NCBI RefSeq assembly: GCF_008244685.1
Contig: NZ_VTFT01000002.1
Span: forward strand, 248,001 to 312,000
Length of the DNA stretch: 64,000 nt
Source of the DNA: Luteimonas viscosa
GTDB lineage: Bacteria; Pseudomonadota; Gammaproteobacteria; Xanthomonadales; Xanthomonadaceae
Direction of reading: 5' to 3'
The notes beneath the pieces are model-generated. The model searched no databases. It was not told the DNA's origin and saw only the letters and a list, made by a program, of their open reading frames with translations. A program made the position numbers and the translations under genes. This document shows, piece after piece, positions 37,832 through 49,366 of this stretch; positions within the stretch are counted from its first letter, which is position 1, and every line of letters starts with the position of its first letter.

Positions 37832-38617
37832 TCACCGTTCCGGGTCTGCTGCGGAGGCGGCATCGGCCGCGGCGTCCGCCTCGGCAGTGGCATCGGCTTC
37901 GGCGGCGGCATCGGCTTCCGCGGCGGCGTCGAGCCGCCTGTCCGCGTTGTCTTCCGCCGCGTCGTGGTCGCCCTCGTCGGCGTGGCCGTTGCGGCAGTCG
38001 TCGATGTCGCCGGCGTCCATCCGCGCGTAGGGCGCGAACTCCGGCACCGCCGCGGCCAGCGCCTGCTGCGTCGCCAGCAGCCGGGGCAGCCGGTCGCACA
38101 ATTCCATCGCGGCGACTTCGAGCTGCTCCGCTTCGGCCTCGACCCGCTTCTCCATTTCCTCGGTATCGCCGCGCAGCAGGCTGCCGATCGCGTCGCCGGC
38201 GGCCTTCATGCCGAGGTCGGCGCCACGCACGCCGAGATCCATGCCGGCCTCGGCGATGTCGATCAGGGCCAGGCGATAGTCGCGGGCCAGTGCACGCGCG
38301 TCGTCATCCATCGCCACCATCGACCCCGAAACGCGCAGTTCGCCCTCGGGCGTGATCTCGGCGGGCGGCAGGTCGCTGGCGTCGTGGCGGATGCGCTTGC
38401 CGTTGATGCGCACGTCGTAGTCGCCGTTGAGGCTCATGTCGCCCTCGCGCAGTTCCTTGCGCGCCTCGTCCATGGCCCGGGCGACGGTGCGGCCCAGGGC
38501 GGTGGTGGGCGCGGGCGTCGCCTCGGACCCGGATTCCGGGGTCGGCGGCTCGTCGCGCTGGCAGGCGACGAGGAGGGGCAGGCAGGCGGTCAGGGCGAGG
38601 GTGGCGAGGGCTTTCAT
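37832..38617 (-). CDS. DUF2884 (YggN-like) lipoprotein
   Basis: A 261-residue predicted lipoprotein (lipobox LLVAC, Cys19). The body resembles DUF2884/YggN: DYDVRINGKRIRHDASDLPPAEITP, then a long helical section (ALARDYRLALIDIAEAGMDLGVRGADLG) and CDRLPRLLATQQALAAAVPEF. The C-terminal ~35 residues are a low-complexity Ala/Glu/Asp tail (EADAAAEADATAEAD) encoded by imperfect GCCGAGGCGGAT-like repeats. Two Cys could pair. Expressed with the GIN-domain gene 85 bases downstream. Confidence 0.8.
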   Translation of the reverse strand: MKALATLALTACLPLLVACQRDEPPTPESGSEATPAPTTALGRTVARAMDEARKELREGDMSLNGDYDVRINGKRIRHDASDLPPAEITPEGELRVSGSMVAMDDDARALARDYRLALIDIAEAGMDLGVRGADLGMKAAGDAIGSLLRGDTEEMEKRVEAEAEQLEVAAMELCDRLPRLLATQQALAAAVPEFAPYARMDAGDIDDCRNGHADEGDHDAAEDNADRRLDAAAEADAAAEADATAEADAAADAASAADPER

Positions 38618-38933
38618 GGGCGTTGTCCCTTCGGAATCGTGGTGGGCGGTGCTATGGCGATTCTGCTAACGCGGTTGTCGCGACGCTGCGTCGTGGCGCC
38701 GCGGTGGAGCGTTCGGTAACGCGCGGCAGCGCCGGCTTCGGTGTCCGCGCGGCGCCATCCAAGGCGGGGCTGCAGGGCTCCGGATGGTCCGGCCCGGCCA
38801 TCCCTGGCCGGGCGTTCGCCCGGGCGCGAACTGACGATAGGCCAGTTCGCAAGCGCCCGGCCTCACCCGGCCCGGCGCAGCGCGCCGGGCGTTCGGCCGC
38901 GATGCGAAGCGATGCTTCGCGAGCATCGCGGCC
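38618..38933. repeat. Array of palindromes between DUF2884 and ABC operon
   Basis: This 316-base gap holds no gene but is packed with hairpins. CCCGGCCA/TGGCCGGG pair at 38793-38800 and 38805-38812. CGGGCGCGAACTG (38821-38833) pairs with CAGTTCG and CGCCCG further right. GCCCGGCGC/GCGCCGGGC pair at 38870-38878 and 38882-38890. An eleven-base stem GGCCGCGATGC/GCATCGCGGCC (38895-38905, 38923-38933) has an inner GAAGC/GCTTC stem. The heads GGGCGTTCG (38810, 38887; 77 bases apart) and tails GGCCTCACCC (38859, 38930) repeat, so two tandem units are present. It may end the ABC operon. Confidence 0.7.
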
Positions 38934-40001
38934 TCACCCCTCATCCCGCCAGCGGCGGAGGCGGATGGCGCCGAAGATCATCGCCGCGCCGGCGACCACG
39001 CCGATCCACAGCTCGGGATTGGCCAGGTTCCGGTATACCGACGCCGGATGCATCAGGTTGCGGGCGGCGCCGGCGACCTCGAAGTCGACCTGTTCCAGGT
39101 ACTGCAGGTCCATCCAGGTCATCGGAAACACGCTGGTCAGCATGCGCAGCACGACGTCCCTGAAGAACGGCCAGGTCACGTCGTGGAACACGCCGAGGAA
39201 CTCCAGCCAGGCGACGAACAGGCCTGCGAACAGCGGGATCGTGATCGCCCACAGGAAGGGCTTGCTCTTGGCCCATGCCGAGCACAGCATCAGCCAGCCG
39301 ATGGTCGGCATCGCCCACAGTGCGTACACCGGGATCGCCGCGATGTACTGCGCCGACAGCACCAGCGGGCTGGACGGGCCCCACAGCAGCGTCATCGGGT
39401 TGCCGCCATAGGCCATCGCCACCACGCTGATCAGCACGAGGAATCCGAACATGGTGGCGATCGCGGCCAGCGTCGCCAGCAGCGGCGCGACAAGCGTGGC
39501 GCTCGCCACCTTCGAGAGCACCGTCGATCCATCCGACAGCGGCAGCGACTTCCAGAACAGCACGCTGCGGTCCTTGCGCTCGTCGTACAGCGCGCCGAGG
39601 CAGTAGAAGAACATCACGAACGCCAGCACGATGAACGGCCAGCTCGAGGCCAGGATCAGGGTGACGTCGATGCCGTCGCCCAGCCGTGCCAGGTCCTCGT
39701 GGCCGAGGCGCGAGGTCAGCATGCCTAGGTCCAGGCCGTTGACCTGGACCCGGGTGCCGTCGCCGAGCGAGATCTGAGCGTCGTCCGGGACCTTGCCGCG
39801 CGCGGCCACGATCGCCATCACGATGCCCATCGCCGAGAGCAGCAGCGAGATGCCGCCTGCCACCAGCGGCGCCCACAGGAAGCCGCCCTTGTGCTCCCAG
39901 AACTCGCGCCGCAGCAGCCAGCGGAAGCGGTGGGTGGGATGGATGTGCCCTGCGCCGGCCGGACGCGGGGCATCGGGCAGGGTGTCGGCAACGGCGTTCA
40001 T
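38934..40001 (-). CDS. ABC-2 type permease of second GntR operon
   Basis: A 355-residue membrane protein, last gene of the operon. Hydrophobic segments include APLVAGGISLLLSAMGIVMA, PFIVLAFVMFFYCLGALYDE, LLATLAAIATMFGFLVLISV, AIPVYALWAMPTIGWLMLC, AITIPLFAGLFVAWLEFLG and a last one near WIGVVAGAAMIFGAI. The motif ALYDERKDRSVLFWKSLPLSD is the hallmark of permeases in YtrA-type ABC operons. A periplasmic loop of ~40 residues follows segment one. ATG 40001 overlaps the ATPase stop (ATGA). Substrate unknown. Confidence 0.88.
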   Translation of the reverse strand: MNAVADTLPDAPRPAGAGHIHPTHRFRWLLRREFWEHKGGFLWAPLVAGGISLLLSAMGIVMAIVAARGKVPDDAQISLGDGTRVQVNGLDLGMLTSRLGHEDLARLGDGIDVTLILASSWPFIVLAFVMFFYCLGALYDERKDRSVLFWKSLPLSDGSTVLSKVASATLVAPLLATLAAIATMFGFLVLISVVAMAYGGNPMTLLWGPSSPLVLSAQYIAAIPVYALWAMPTIGWLMLCSAWAKSKPFLWAITIPLFAGLFVAWLEFLGVFHDVTWPFFRDVVLRMLTSVFPMTWMDLQYLEQVDFEVAGAARNLMHPASVYRNLANPELWIGVVAGAAMIFGAIRLRRWRDEG

Positions 40002-40876
40002 GCGTAGGTTCCTTTCATCGTGGCCACGAACAGGTCTGCGAGCCCGGGTGTACGGGTTTCGCCGAAGGCGGCGAGCGTGGGCGGCGGCACGCCGTCGAAC
40101 AGCATCACGGTCTTGCCGAACGGCAGCGAGCGCTCGTCGATCGGCCCCAGCTGGCGCGCGGCATCGGCCTGGTCGGCATTGACCAGCACCTCGGTGAAGC
40201 GCTCGCCGACGTGCTCCATCGGCGCGTCGAGCACCACCTTGCCGTCGCGGATGAACATGACGTCGGTGAGGATGTGCTCGACCTCCTCGACCTGGTGGGT
40301 GGTGATGACGATGGTCTTCTGCTCGTCGAAATAGTCCTCCAGCAGGCGCTGGTAGAACTGCTTGCGGTAGAGGATGTCCAGGCCCAGGGTGGGTTCGTCG
40401 AGCACCAGCAGCTTCGCGTCGATCGCCATCACCAGCGCCAGGTGCAGCTGCACGATCATGCCCTTGGACATCTCGCGCACGCGCTGCTTCGGCTTGAGCT
40501 GGGTGTTGGCGAGGAAGCGCTCGCACTTGGCGCGATCGAAGCGCGGATGCACGCCGGCGACGAAGTCGATCGCCTCGCGCACCCGGATCCAGCGCGGCAG
40601 AACCGCCACGTCGGCGATGAAGCACACGTCCTTCATCAGTTCGTCGCGCTGGGTGCGCGGGTCGCGGCCGAGCACGCTCAGCTCGCCGTCGAACGGGATC
40701 AGTCCCAGCATCGCCTTGAGCGCGGTGGTCTTGCCGGCGCCGTTGGGCCCGATCAGGCCGACGATGCGGCCGGCTTCGATGCGGAAGCTGGCGCCGTCGA
40801 GCGCGAGCTTGTTCCTGTACGCCTTGCGCAGGCCGCGCGCATCGACCACCTGCAGGTTGTCGGCCATCGCGTTCAT
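39998..40876 (-). CDS. ABC ATPase of second GntR operon (YtrB-like)
   Basis: A 292-residue ATPase with Walker A GPNGAGKTT, Walker B LLVLDEPTLGLD and H-loop ITTHQVEEVEH; the signature motif MSKGMIVQLHLALVMA departs from LSGGQ, as in YtrB. The C-terminal ~70 residues (VLVNADQADAARQLG...TLAAFGETRTPGLADLF) form the extra domain of this group. Start ATG 40876 has GGAGGTA five bases away and overlaps the gntR stop by four bases; ATG 40867 is a weaker choice. Works with the permease encoded downstream. Confidence 0.92.
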   Translation of the reverse strand: MNAMADNLQVVDARGLRKAYRNKLALDGASFRIEAGRIVGLIGPNGAGKTTALKAMLGLIPFDGELSVLGRDPRTQRDELMKDVCFIADVAVLPRWIRVREAIDFVAGVHPRFDRAKCERFLANTQLKPKQRVREMSKGMIVQLHLALVMAIDAKLLVLDEPTLGLDILYRKQFYQRLLEDYFDEQKTIVITTHQVEEVEHILTDVMFIRDGKVVLDAPMEHVGERFTEVLVNADQADAARQLGPIDERSLPFGKTVMLFDGVPPPTLAAFGETRTPGLADLFVATMKGTYA

Positions 40877-41244
40877 CGCGTACCTCCGTTCGCCGGTGCC
40901 CGCATCAGGTCCCCCAGCGCGAGACCCAGGCGCTGGATGCGTTCGAGCACCAGCGGCCATTCCTCGTGCAGGAAGCGTTCGCGTTCGTTGAGCAGGAGTT
41001 TCTTCGCGGCTTCTTCGGTGACGTACATGCCAAGGCCCCTTCGTTTTTCGACCAGCGACTCGTCCGCCAGCTCCTGGTAGGCGCGCGAGACGGTGATCGG
41101 ATTGAGTTGGTATTCGGCGGCGACCTGGCGCACCGACGGCAGCGCGTCGCCCGGTTTGAGTACCCCGTCCAGCATCATCGCGATCACGCGTTCCTTCAGC
41201 TGGCGGTAGATCGGAGCGCCATCGCTCCACTGGATGTTGGTCAT
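40873..41244 (-). CDS. GntR-family regulator, YtrA subfamily (second)
   Basis: A 123-residue regulator with an N-terminal winged helix (GAPIYRQLKERVIAMMLDGV, ALPSVRQVAAEYQLNPITVSRAY, LVEKRRGLGMYV) and a short helical tail (LLLNERERFLHEEWPLVLERI), the YtrA arrangement. It lies second in the operon, four bases after a small exported-protein gene, with the ABC genes overlapping downstream. The inverted repeat upstream of the small gene (41745-41768) is the likely operator. Confidence 0.92.
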   Translation of the reverse strand: MTNIQWSDGAPIYRQLKERVIAMMLDGVLKPGDALPSVRQVAAEYQLNPITVSRAYQELADESLVEKRRGLGMYVTEEAAKKLLLNERERFLHEEWPLVLERIQRLGLALGDLMRAPANGGTR

Positions 41245-41248
41245 GGCA

Positions 41249-41719
41249 TCAGCTCCGGCCGGCGCGGCCGGCCCCGCGTGCGAACGAGAAGTAGGGGACG
41301 GCGATCGCGCTGCGCACGCTGCCGCTGCGGCGGGTGCGCGTGGCTGCCGCTTGTTCGCCGCCGGAGGCGGTGGCGCCGGCATCGGCATCGGCTGGGGTCG
41401 ACCCGGTGGCGATGGCGACGACGAAGCCCACGGTCATGGCCACTGCGCGCTGCAGCGATTCGGCATCGACCAGGGCCGGGGTGTAGCGGGGAACCCGGGT
41501 ACCGAGCGGTGCGGACGCCGCTTCGGCGGCCACCGCATCGCCCGGGGCGTCGAGCGCGGCGAGGGGGATGAGCGGGGCGGTGGGAGCTGCTGCCTGGACG
41601 ACGGGGGCGGTCGCGCCGGCCTCGTCGGGCAGGACCGGATGCGCGGCAAGCAGGCCCACGGCCAGCGCCATGCCGGTCACCGAGAAAGCCAGTATCGTGT
41701 TGCGGAGCTTGCGGTTCAT
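41249..41719 (-). CDS. Small exported or membrane protein heading the ABC operon
   Basis: A 156-residue protein without a family I recognise. It begins with a signal or anchor (LRNTILAFSVTGMALAVGLLAA), continues Ala/Pro-rich, and has a second hydrophobic patch (AVAMTVGFVVAIATG, about residues 97-111). The C-terminus is basic (ATRTRRSGSVRSAIAVPYFSF). ATG 41719 is used because AGGA stands eight bases before it; ATG 41758 lies inside the promoter repeat. It is the first gene of the second GntR/ABC operon and may be an accessory or sensor protein (inference). Confidence 0.65.
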   Translation of the reverse strand: MNRKLRNTILAFSVTGMALAVGLLAAHPVLPDEAGATAPVVQAAAPTAPLIPLAALDAPGDAVAAEAASAPLGTRVPRYTPALVDAESLQRAVAMTVGFVVAIATGSTPADADAGATASGGEQAAATRTRRSGSVRSAIAVPYFSFARGAGRAGRS

Positions 41720-41744
41720 GATGAACGTCCTGCTCTGGTGGATA

Positions 41745-41768
41745 GGTGTTGTATTCAACTATAACACC
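41745..41768. promoter_or_regulatory. Inverted repeat in divergent gpx/ABC promoter
   Basis: Arms GGTGTT (41745-41750) and AACACC (41763-41768) flank a 12-base AT-rich centre. On the reverse strand TATAGT can act as -10 for the ABC operon; on the forward strand TATAAC can serve the peroxidase gene. The site fits a YtrA-type operator and may link both units. Confidence 0.6.
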
Positions 41769-41860
41769 AAGACAGCCGGGTGCAAGGGGTTTCCGTGCAG
41801 AATCGACCCAACTGAAGTCATGGTCCGAATACCTTCCGAAACGACTGGCCGAAAAACGTC

Positions 41861-42418
41861 ATGAAAACAATGAGATATCTCGCAGCGGCAGCTTTACTGG
41901 CCGTATCGGCGGTGGCGGGAGCCTCGGATCTGCTCGAGCGCAGCTACCGGCCCCTGACCGGAAAGCAGCCGGTCGACCTCGCCAGCACCTACGGTGGCCA
42001 GGTGCTGCTGGTGGTCAATACGGCGAGCAAGTGCGGCTTCGCGCCGCAGTTCGAAGGGCTCGAAACCCTGCACTCGCGCTACAAGGCGCGTGGATTCGCC
42101 GTGCTCGGCTTTCCGTCCGCGGATTTCCGCGGGCAGGAGTTCGAGGACGAGAAGAAGATCCAGGAGTTCTGCACGCTGACCTACGGCGTGAAGTTCCCGA
42201 TGTTCCAGCCGGTGCACGTCATCGGCGACGAAGCCACGCCGCTGTATCGCGATCTGGCCAAGGCCACCGGCGAAGCCCCGGCCTGGAACTTCCACAAGTA
42301 TCTGGTCGGCCGCGACGGCAAGGTTCTCGCGTCGTGGGGCAGCCGCACGATTCCGGAAGACCCGGAGATCGTCGCCGCGATCGAACGCGCGCTCGAGGCG
42401 CCCCGGCCAGGGACCTGA
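41861..42418 (+). CDS. Glutathione peroxidase-family protein, exported
   Basis: A 185-residue GPx-fold thiol peroxidase with a signal peptide (MRYLAAAALLAVSAVAGA), so periplasmic, unlike cytoplasmic BtuE. The peroxidatic Cys is in NTASKCGFAPQFEGLE. The usual FPCNQF motif reads FPSADFRGQEFED: the resolving Cys and the Asn are replaced while the Gln is kept. The WNFHKYLVGRDGKV motif with the active-site Trp is present. Expected to reduce peroxides, probably with thioredoxin-like donors. ATG 41861 has no clear Shine-Dalgarno; 41870 is also possible. Divergent from the second GntR/ABC operon. Confidence 0.9.
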   Translation: MKTMRYLAAAALLAVSAVAGASDLLERSYRPLTGKQPVDLASTYGGQVLLVVNTASKCGFAPQFEGLETLHSRYKARGFAVLGFPSADFRGQEFEDEKKIQEFCTLTYGVKFPMFQPVHVIGDEATPLYRDLAKATGEAPAWNFHKYLVGRDGKVLASWGSRTIPEDPEIVAAIERALEAPRPGT

Positions 42419-42532
42419 GGTGCTGAACGCCGCCGGGCCGCCGCGGCGCCCCGTGATTGCCGTCGCGGGCGCCGCTCGCGACAATAGCGCCATTGCGTCG
42501 CCTGCATCGGCGCGTGCCGGAGTCTCGTTTCA

Positions 42533-43468
42533 ATGAATCGTTTCGTGCGTGGCTTCGCCGCGCTGGGGCTGTCTGCGCTGCTCGCGGGGAACGTCGCGCC
42601 GGCGCCGGCGCAGTCGCTCACCAGCCTCGCGGGCGAGCGCGAGCAGGTCAGCTACCTGATCGGCATGGATGTCGGCCGCTCGCTGGAAGCGGCGGGACCC
42701 GACATCGACTACGCGAGCTTCGAGCGCGCGGTCGCCCAGGCGCTGGCCGGCGGCGAGCCGCTGATCGGCGAAGCCGACGTCGCCCAGGTGGGGCAGGCAC
42801 TGATGCAGCGCGTGGCGGCGCGCAGCGGGCGCAGGATCCCGGGCATGGCGCCGGGCGCGCAACCGCCGCCGGTCGACCGGGCCAAGGTCGGACTGATGAC
42901 CGGCCTCAATGTCGGTCGCTCGCTGGCGCCGCTTGCCGACACCATCGAGGTGCCGGTGCTGGTGCAGGCGGTGCGCACCGTGATCGAGGGCGGGACGCCA
43001 CTGCTGTCCACGGAACAGGCCTCCGAAGTGCGGGCGACGCTGGAACAGCGCTCCAAACGCGATGCCGAGCGCAAGGCCGAGGCCAACCGCCAGGCCGGCG
43101 CCGAATTCCTGGCCCGCAACCGGACCGCCAAGGGCGTGTTCGCCACCGGGTCGGGCCTGCAGTATCGCGTGCTGCGGGCCGGTTCGGGTCCGCGACCGAA
43201 GCCGGGCGACCAGGTCCGCGTGCACTACCGCGGCACCCTGCTCGACGGCACCGAGTTCGACAGTTCGATCGCGCGCGGCGAGCCGGCCGAGTTCGGTCTC
43301 AACCAGGTGATCGCCGGCTGGACCGAGGGCCTGACCCTGATGCCGGTCGGCAGCAAGTACCAGTTCTGGATCCCGGGCGAACTCGCCTACGGCCGGGCCG
43401 GCAGCCCGCCGCTCATCGGCCCGAACGCCACCCTGGTGTTCGAGGTCGAACTGCTCGGCATCCCCTGA
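42533..43468 (+). CDS. FKBP-type prolyl isomerase with duplicated N-terminal domain
   Basis: A 311-residue exported peptidyl-prolyl isomerase (signal [20 protein letters not shown]...APAQS). The N-terminal FKBP dimerisation repeat occurs twice: residues ~37-90 ([11 protein letters not shown]...GGEPLI) and ~116-170 ([12 protein letters not shown]...GGTPLL). A helical linker rich in Arg/Glu follows, then the FKBP catalytic domain (205-311) with [36 protein letters not shown] and [16 protein letters not shown] single-copy relative, 43539-44318, lies 70 bases downstream. Periplasmic protein folding is the likely role. Confidence 0.92.
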   Translation: MNRFVRGFAALGLSALLAGNVAPAPAQSLTSLAGEREQVSYLIGMDVGRSLEAAGPDIDYASFERAVAQALAGGEPLIGEADVAQVGQALMQRVAARSGRRIPGMAPGAQPPPVDRAKVGLMTGLNVGRSLAPLADTIEVPVLVQAVRTVIEGGTPLLSTEQASEVRATLEQRSKRDAERKAEANRQAGAEFLARNRTAKGVFATGSGLQYRVLRAGSGPRPKPGDQVRVHYRGTLLDGTEFDSSIARGEPAEFGLNQVIAGWTEGLTLMPVGSKYQFWIPGELAYGRAGSPPLIGPNATLVFEVELLGIP

Positions 43469-43538
43469 CACCAATCCCGCGCCGGCGCCCTGACGCCGGC
43501 CTCGTCCCCCTGCTTTTGTGTTCCGTCTGGAGTCCCCG

Positions 43539-44318
43539 ATGAAAGTTACGATGCGTTCCACCTCCCTGGTCGTGCTCGGCGTTGCGCTGTCGGTCGCGCT
43601 GCTGGCCTGCAAACCCCTGGACAAGGAAACCGGCAAGCCGGTCGACGGCAGCGGCGAGGACGCGCCCGCGGTAGCGGCGAAGGGTGGCCTGAAGACGGAG
43701 AAGGAACAGGTCAGCTACGTGATCGGCATGCAGATCGGCGACAGCCTCAAGGCGGCGAAGGACGAGGTCGACCTGGATACGGTGTTCAAGGCGGTCAGGA
43801 GCACGATCGACGGCAAAGAGCCGGTGCTGACCCAGGAAGAGGCGATGCAGGTCATGCAGGACTTCAGCATGCGCATGCAGGCCAGGCAGATGGCCGAGAT
43901 CCAGGAGTCGGGCAAGAAGAACGCGGCCGAGGGCGAGAAGTTCCTCGCCGAGAACGCCGGCAAGCCGGACGTGCAGACCACCGCGTCCGGGCTGCAGTAC
44001 CAGGTGTTGAGCGAGGGCTCGGGCACGAAGCCGAAGGCTGGCGACACCGTCCGGGTGCATTACAAGGGCACGCTGCTCGACGGCGAGACCTTCGATGATT
44101 CCTATGCGCGCGGCGAACCGGTCGAGTTCGCGCTGGCGCAGGTCGTGCCCGGCTGGCAGGAAGGCCTGCAGCTGATGCCGGTGGGCAGCAAGTACAAGCT
44201 GTGGATCCCCGGCAAGCTGGGCTATGGCGAGCAGGGCACGCCGGGCGGTCCGATCGGCCCGAACGCCACCCTGGTGTTCGAGGTGGAACTGCTCGACATC
44301 GTCAACGCGGCCGAGTAA
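43539..44318 (+). CDS. FkpA/Mip-type lipoprotein prolyl isomerase
   Basis: A 259-residue FKBP isomerase and chaperone. The signal carries a lipobox (ALLAC), so it is a lipoprotein. The N-terminal dimerisation domain (residues ~55-115; QVSYVIGMQIGDSL) is followed by a long helix (QDFSMRMQARQMAEIQESGKK) and the catalytic domain ([54 protein letters not shown]). ATG 43539 is favoured by GGAG at 43529-43532, six bases upstream. Probably a tandem duplicate of the gene before it and co-transcribed with it. Confidence 0.93.
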   Translation: MKVTMRSTSLVVLGVALSVALLACKPLDKETGKPVDGSGEDAPAVAAKGGLKTEKEQVSYVIGMQIGDSLKAAKDEVDLDTVFKAVRSTIDGKEPVLTQEEAMQVMQDFSMRMQARQMAEIQESGKKNAAEGEKFLAENAGKPDVQTTASGLQYQVLSEGSGTKPKAGDTVRVHYKGTLLDGETFDDSYARGEPVEFALAQVVPGWQEGLQLMPVGSKYKLWIPGKLGYGEQGTPGGPIGPNATLVFEVELLDIVNAAE

Positions 44319-44339
44319 GCCCGAGGGAGACCGCAGGGA

Positions 44340-45692
44340 ATGCACGTCGCCATCTTCGGCACCGGTTATGTCGGCCTCGTCAGCGGTACCTGCCTGGCGG
44401 AAGTCGGGCACGACGTGGTGTGCGTGGACATCGACCAGGCCAAGATCGACGGTCTTCAGAGGGGCGTGATCCCGATCTACGAGCCCGGCCTGGAACCGAT
44501 GGTCAAGGCCAACCACGCGGCCGGGCGCCTGAAGTTCACCACCGATGCCGGGGCGGCGGTGGCCTCGGCGGAGATCGTGTTCATCGCCGTCGGCACGCCG
44601 CCCGACGAGGACGGCAGTGCCGACCTGCAGTACGTGCTGGCAGTCGCGCGGACGATCGGGCGCCACCTGCGGGCTCCGGCGATCGTGGTCGACAAGTCGA
44701 CGGTGCCGGTCGGCACCGCCGACCAGGTGCGCGCGACCATCGCGGCGGAACTGGAATCGCGCGGTGTCGACATCGACTTCGACGTCGTCTCGAACCCCGA
44801 GTTCCTGAAGGAAGGCGCGGCGGTCGAGGACTGCATGCGCCCGGACCGGATCGTGCTCGGCAGCCGTGAACCCGCGTCGATCGAGAAGCTGCGCAGGCTG
44901 TACGCGCCTTTCAACCGCAACCACGACCGGATCGTGGCGATGGACGTGCGTTCGGCCGAACTGACCAAGTACGCCGCCAACGCGATGCTCGCGACCAAGA
45001 TCAGCTTCATGAACGAGATCGCGAACATCGCCGAGAAGGTGGGCGCGGACGTCGAACAGGTGCGCCGTGGCATCGGCTCGGATCCGCGCATCGGCTGGCA
45101 CTTCATCTATCCCGGCGCGGGCTACGGCGGCTCGTGCTTCCCGAAGGATGTGCAGGCGCTGGCGCGCACCGCCGCGCAGCACTCGCTCGAGCCGACCCTG
45201 CTCAACGCGGTCGAGGCGGTGAACGATCGCCAGAAGGCCCATCTGTTCGACCTGTTCGTGCGTCATTACGGCGCCGCCGGCGTGTTGCGCGGCAAGACCG
45301 TGGCGCTCTGGGGCCTGGCGTTCAAGCCCAATACCGACGACATGCGAGAGGCCTCGAGCCGGCGCCTGCTGCAGCAGCTGTGGGACGCGGGGGCGCGCGT
45401 GCGTGCCTTCGATCCCGAGGCGCGTGACGAAGCCCGCCGCATCTTCGGCGAGCGCGAGGACCTCGTGCTCTGCGACACCGACGACGAAGCCCTGCAGGGG
45501 GCGGATGCGCTGGCCGTCATCACGGAATGGAAGCAGTTCCGCAGCCCGGATTTCGAGTTCCTGAAGCGGAGCCTGCGCGACGCGGTCGTGTTCGACGGCC
45601 GCAACCTGTACGAGCCGGCGGAGATCGAAGCCGCGGGGATCGCCTACTGGGCCATCGGCCGGGGCCGGTCGATCCGGCAGGATCGGGCCTGA
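44340..45692 (+). CDS. ugd: UDP-glucose 6-dehydrogenase
   Basis: Oxidises UDP-glucose twice to UDP-glucuronate, a precursor of exopolysaccharide and lipid modifications. The 450-residue protein has the NAD motif [45 protein letters not shown], the catalytic Cys266 in [14 protein letters not shown], and [19 protein letters not shown]. It starts 22 bases after the FKBP gene with GAGGGAGACC upstream and overlaps slyX by one base. It may be the last stable gene of the FKBP unit. Confidence 0.97.
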   Translation: MHVAIFGTGYVGLVSGTCLAEVGHDVVCVDIDQAKIDGLQRGVIPIYEPGLEPMVKANHAAGRLKFTTDAGAAVASAEIVFIAVGTPPDEDGSADLQYVLAVARTIGRHLRAPAIVVDKSTVPVGTADQVRATIAAELESRGVDIDFDVVSNPEFLKEGAAVEDCMRPDRIVLGSREPASIEKLRRLYAPFNRNHDRIVAMDVRSAELTKYAANAMLATKISFMNEIANIAEKVGADVEQVRRGIGSDPRIGWHFIYPGAGYGGSCFPKDVQALARTAAQHSLEPTLLNAVEAVNDRQKAHLFDLFVRHYGAAGVLRGKTVALWGLAFKPNTDDMREASSRRLLQQLWDAGARVRAFDPEARDEARRIFGEREDLVLCDTDDEALQGADALAVITEWKQFRSPDFEFLKRSLRDAVVFDGRNLYEPAEIEAAGIAYWAIGRGRSIRQDRA

Positions 45693-45907
45693 TGGACGAC
45701 GCGCTCGAACGACGCCTGGTCGAACTGGAAACCCGCCTGGCGTTCCAGGAGCAGGTGATTTCCGAGCTGAACGACGCCCTGACGGCGATGCGGCTGGAGT
45801 CGGCAGGGAACGCCGACCTGTTGAAGCGCATGCTCGAGGACCTGAAACTGGCACGTGGCGACGGTCCCGGCGATGCCGCGCTCGAACCGCCGCCGCCCCA
45901 TTACTGA
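45692..45907 (+). CDS. slyX: SlyX-family protein
   Basis: A 71-residue coiled-coil protein with the SlyX pattern: LERRLVELETRLAFQEQVISELND, then ALTAMRLES and the end motif with prolines before His-Tyr (EPPPPHY). Function unknown; slyX often neighbours fkpA, which fits here. ATG 45692 shares its first base with the last base of the ugd stop (TGATG), so the three genes are translationally tied. Confidence 0.9.
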   Translation: MDDALERRLVELETRLAFQEQVISELNDALTAMRLESAGNADLLKRMLEDLKLARGDGPGDAALEPPPPHY

Positions 45908-45920
45908 TCTACGCACAGCC

Positions 45921-46529
45921 ATGAGCGATTCATTGCGCGACCAATTGCTGGGCCTCGGTTTCAAGCCCGCGGCCAGGCCGGCGCGTCCGCAGAAGCCGGC
46001 GCAGGCGCGCGACGTGCCGCCGCACGATCGGCGGGGCAAGCCGAAACCAGGCGCCGCCGGTCCCGGCAGCCCGCGCAGGGGCGGCAAGCCGCCGCGCACG
46101 CGCGAGGACATCGACCTCGCCAAGGCCTACGCGATCCGTGCGCAGAAGGAAAAGGACGAGCGCATCCAGGCCGAACGGGCAAGACAGGAGGAAGCCCGCC
46201 AGCGCCGCGAGGCGCGCGCGAAGCTGGAAGCGTTCCTGCAGGGCAGGACCCTGAACGACCCCGAGGCGGATGTCGCCCGCCACTTCCCCTATGGCGGCAA
46301 GATCAAGCGCATCTATGTCAATGCCGCGCAGCTCAGGGCGCTCAATGCCGGAGAACTGGGCGTGGTGCAGCTCAACGGACGCTACCTGCTGGTCTCCGCC
46401 GCGGACCTCGCGCAGGCCGAAGCGCTGTTCGCGCCATCGGTCGCATTGAGGGTGGATCCCCACGCGCCGGCGGCGGACGATCCCTACGCGGACCCGCAAT
46501 ACCAGGTGCCGGACGACCTGGTCTGGTAG
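45921..46529 (+). CDS. DUF2058 (YaiL-family) nucleoprotein-like
   Basis: A 202-residue basic protein of the DUF2058 family. It starts MSDSLRDQLLGLGFK, then a Lys/Arg/Pro-rich disordered segment (residues ~20-70) and a helical coiled-coil stretch (DLAKAYAIRAQKEKDERIQAERARQEEARQR...). The C-terminal domain has LNDPEADVARHFPYGGKIKRIYVNAAQLRALNAGELGVVQLNGRYLLV broken up over about 60 residues, the family signature. ATG 45921 is 13 bases after slyX. Nucleic-acid binding is suspected from basic composition, not shown. Confidence 0.88.
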   Translation: MSDSLRDQLLGLGFKPAARPARPQKPAQARDVPPHDRRGKPKPGAAGPGSPRRGGKPPRTREDIDLAKAYAIRAQKEKDERIQAERARQEEARQRREARAKLEAFLQGRTLNDPEADVARHFPYGGKIKRIYVNAAQLRALNAGELGVVQLNGRYLLVSAADLAQAEALFAPSVALRVDPHAPAADDPYADPQYQVPDDLVW

Positions 46530-46557
46530 CCGACGCGGGTCGCGCCGTCGCGCTGTC

Positions 46558-46584
46558 GTCGGGCCCGGCTTGCCGCGGCCCGAC
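46558..46584. terminator. Stem-loop between convergent genes
   Basis: GTCGGGCC (46558-46565) pairs with GGCCCGAC (46577-46584), with an inner CGGC-TT-GCCG stem. It lies between the convergent DUF2058 and metH genes and can serve as a two-way terminator. No T run follows on either strand. Confidence 0.55.
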
Positions 46585-46610
46585 GCGATGTGGCGGATAC
46601 AGGACGGGTG

Positions 46611-49346
<2,736 letters not shown>

Positions 49347-49366
49347 GTGGGCAGGCAGGTTGTGTG

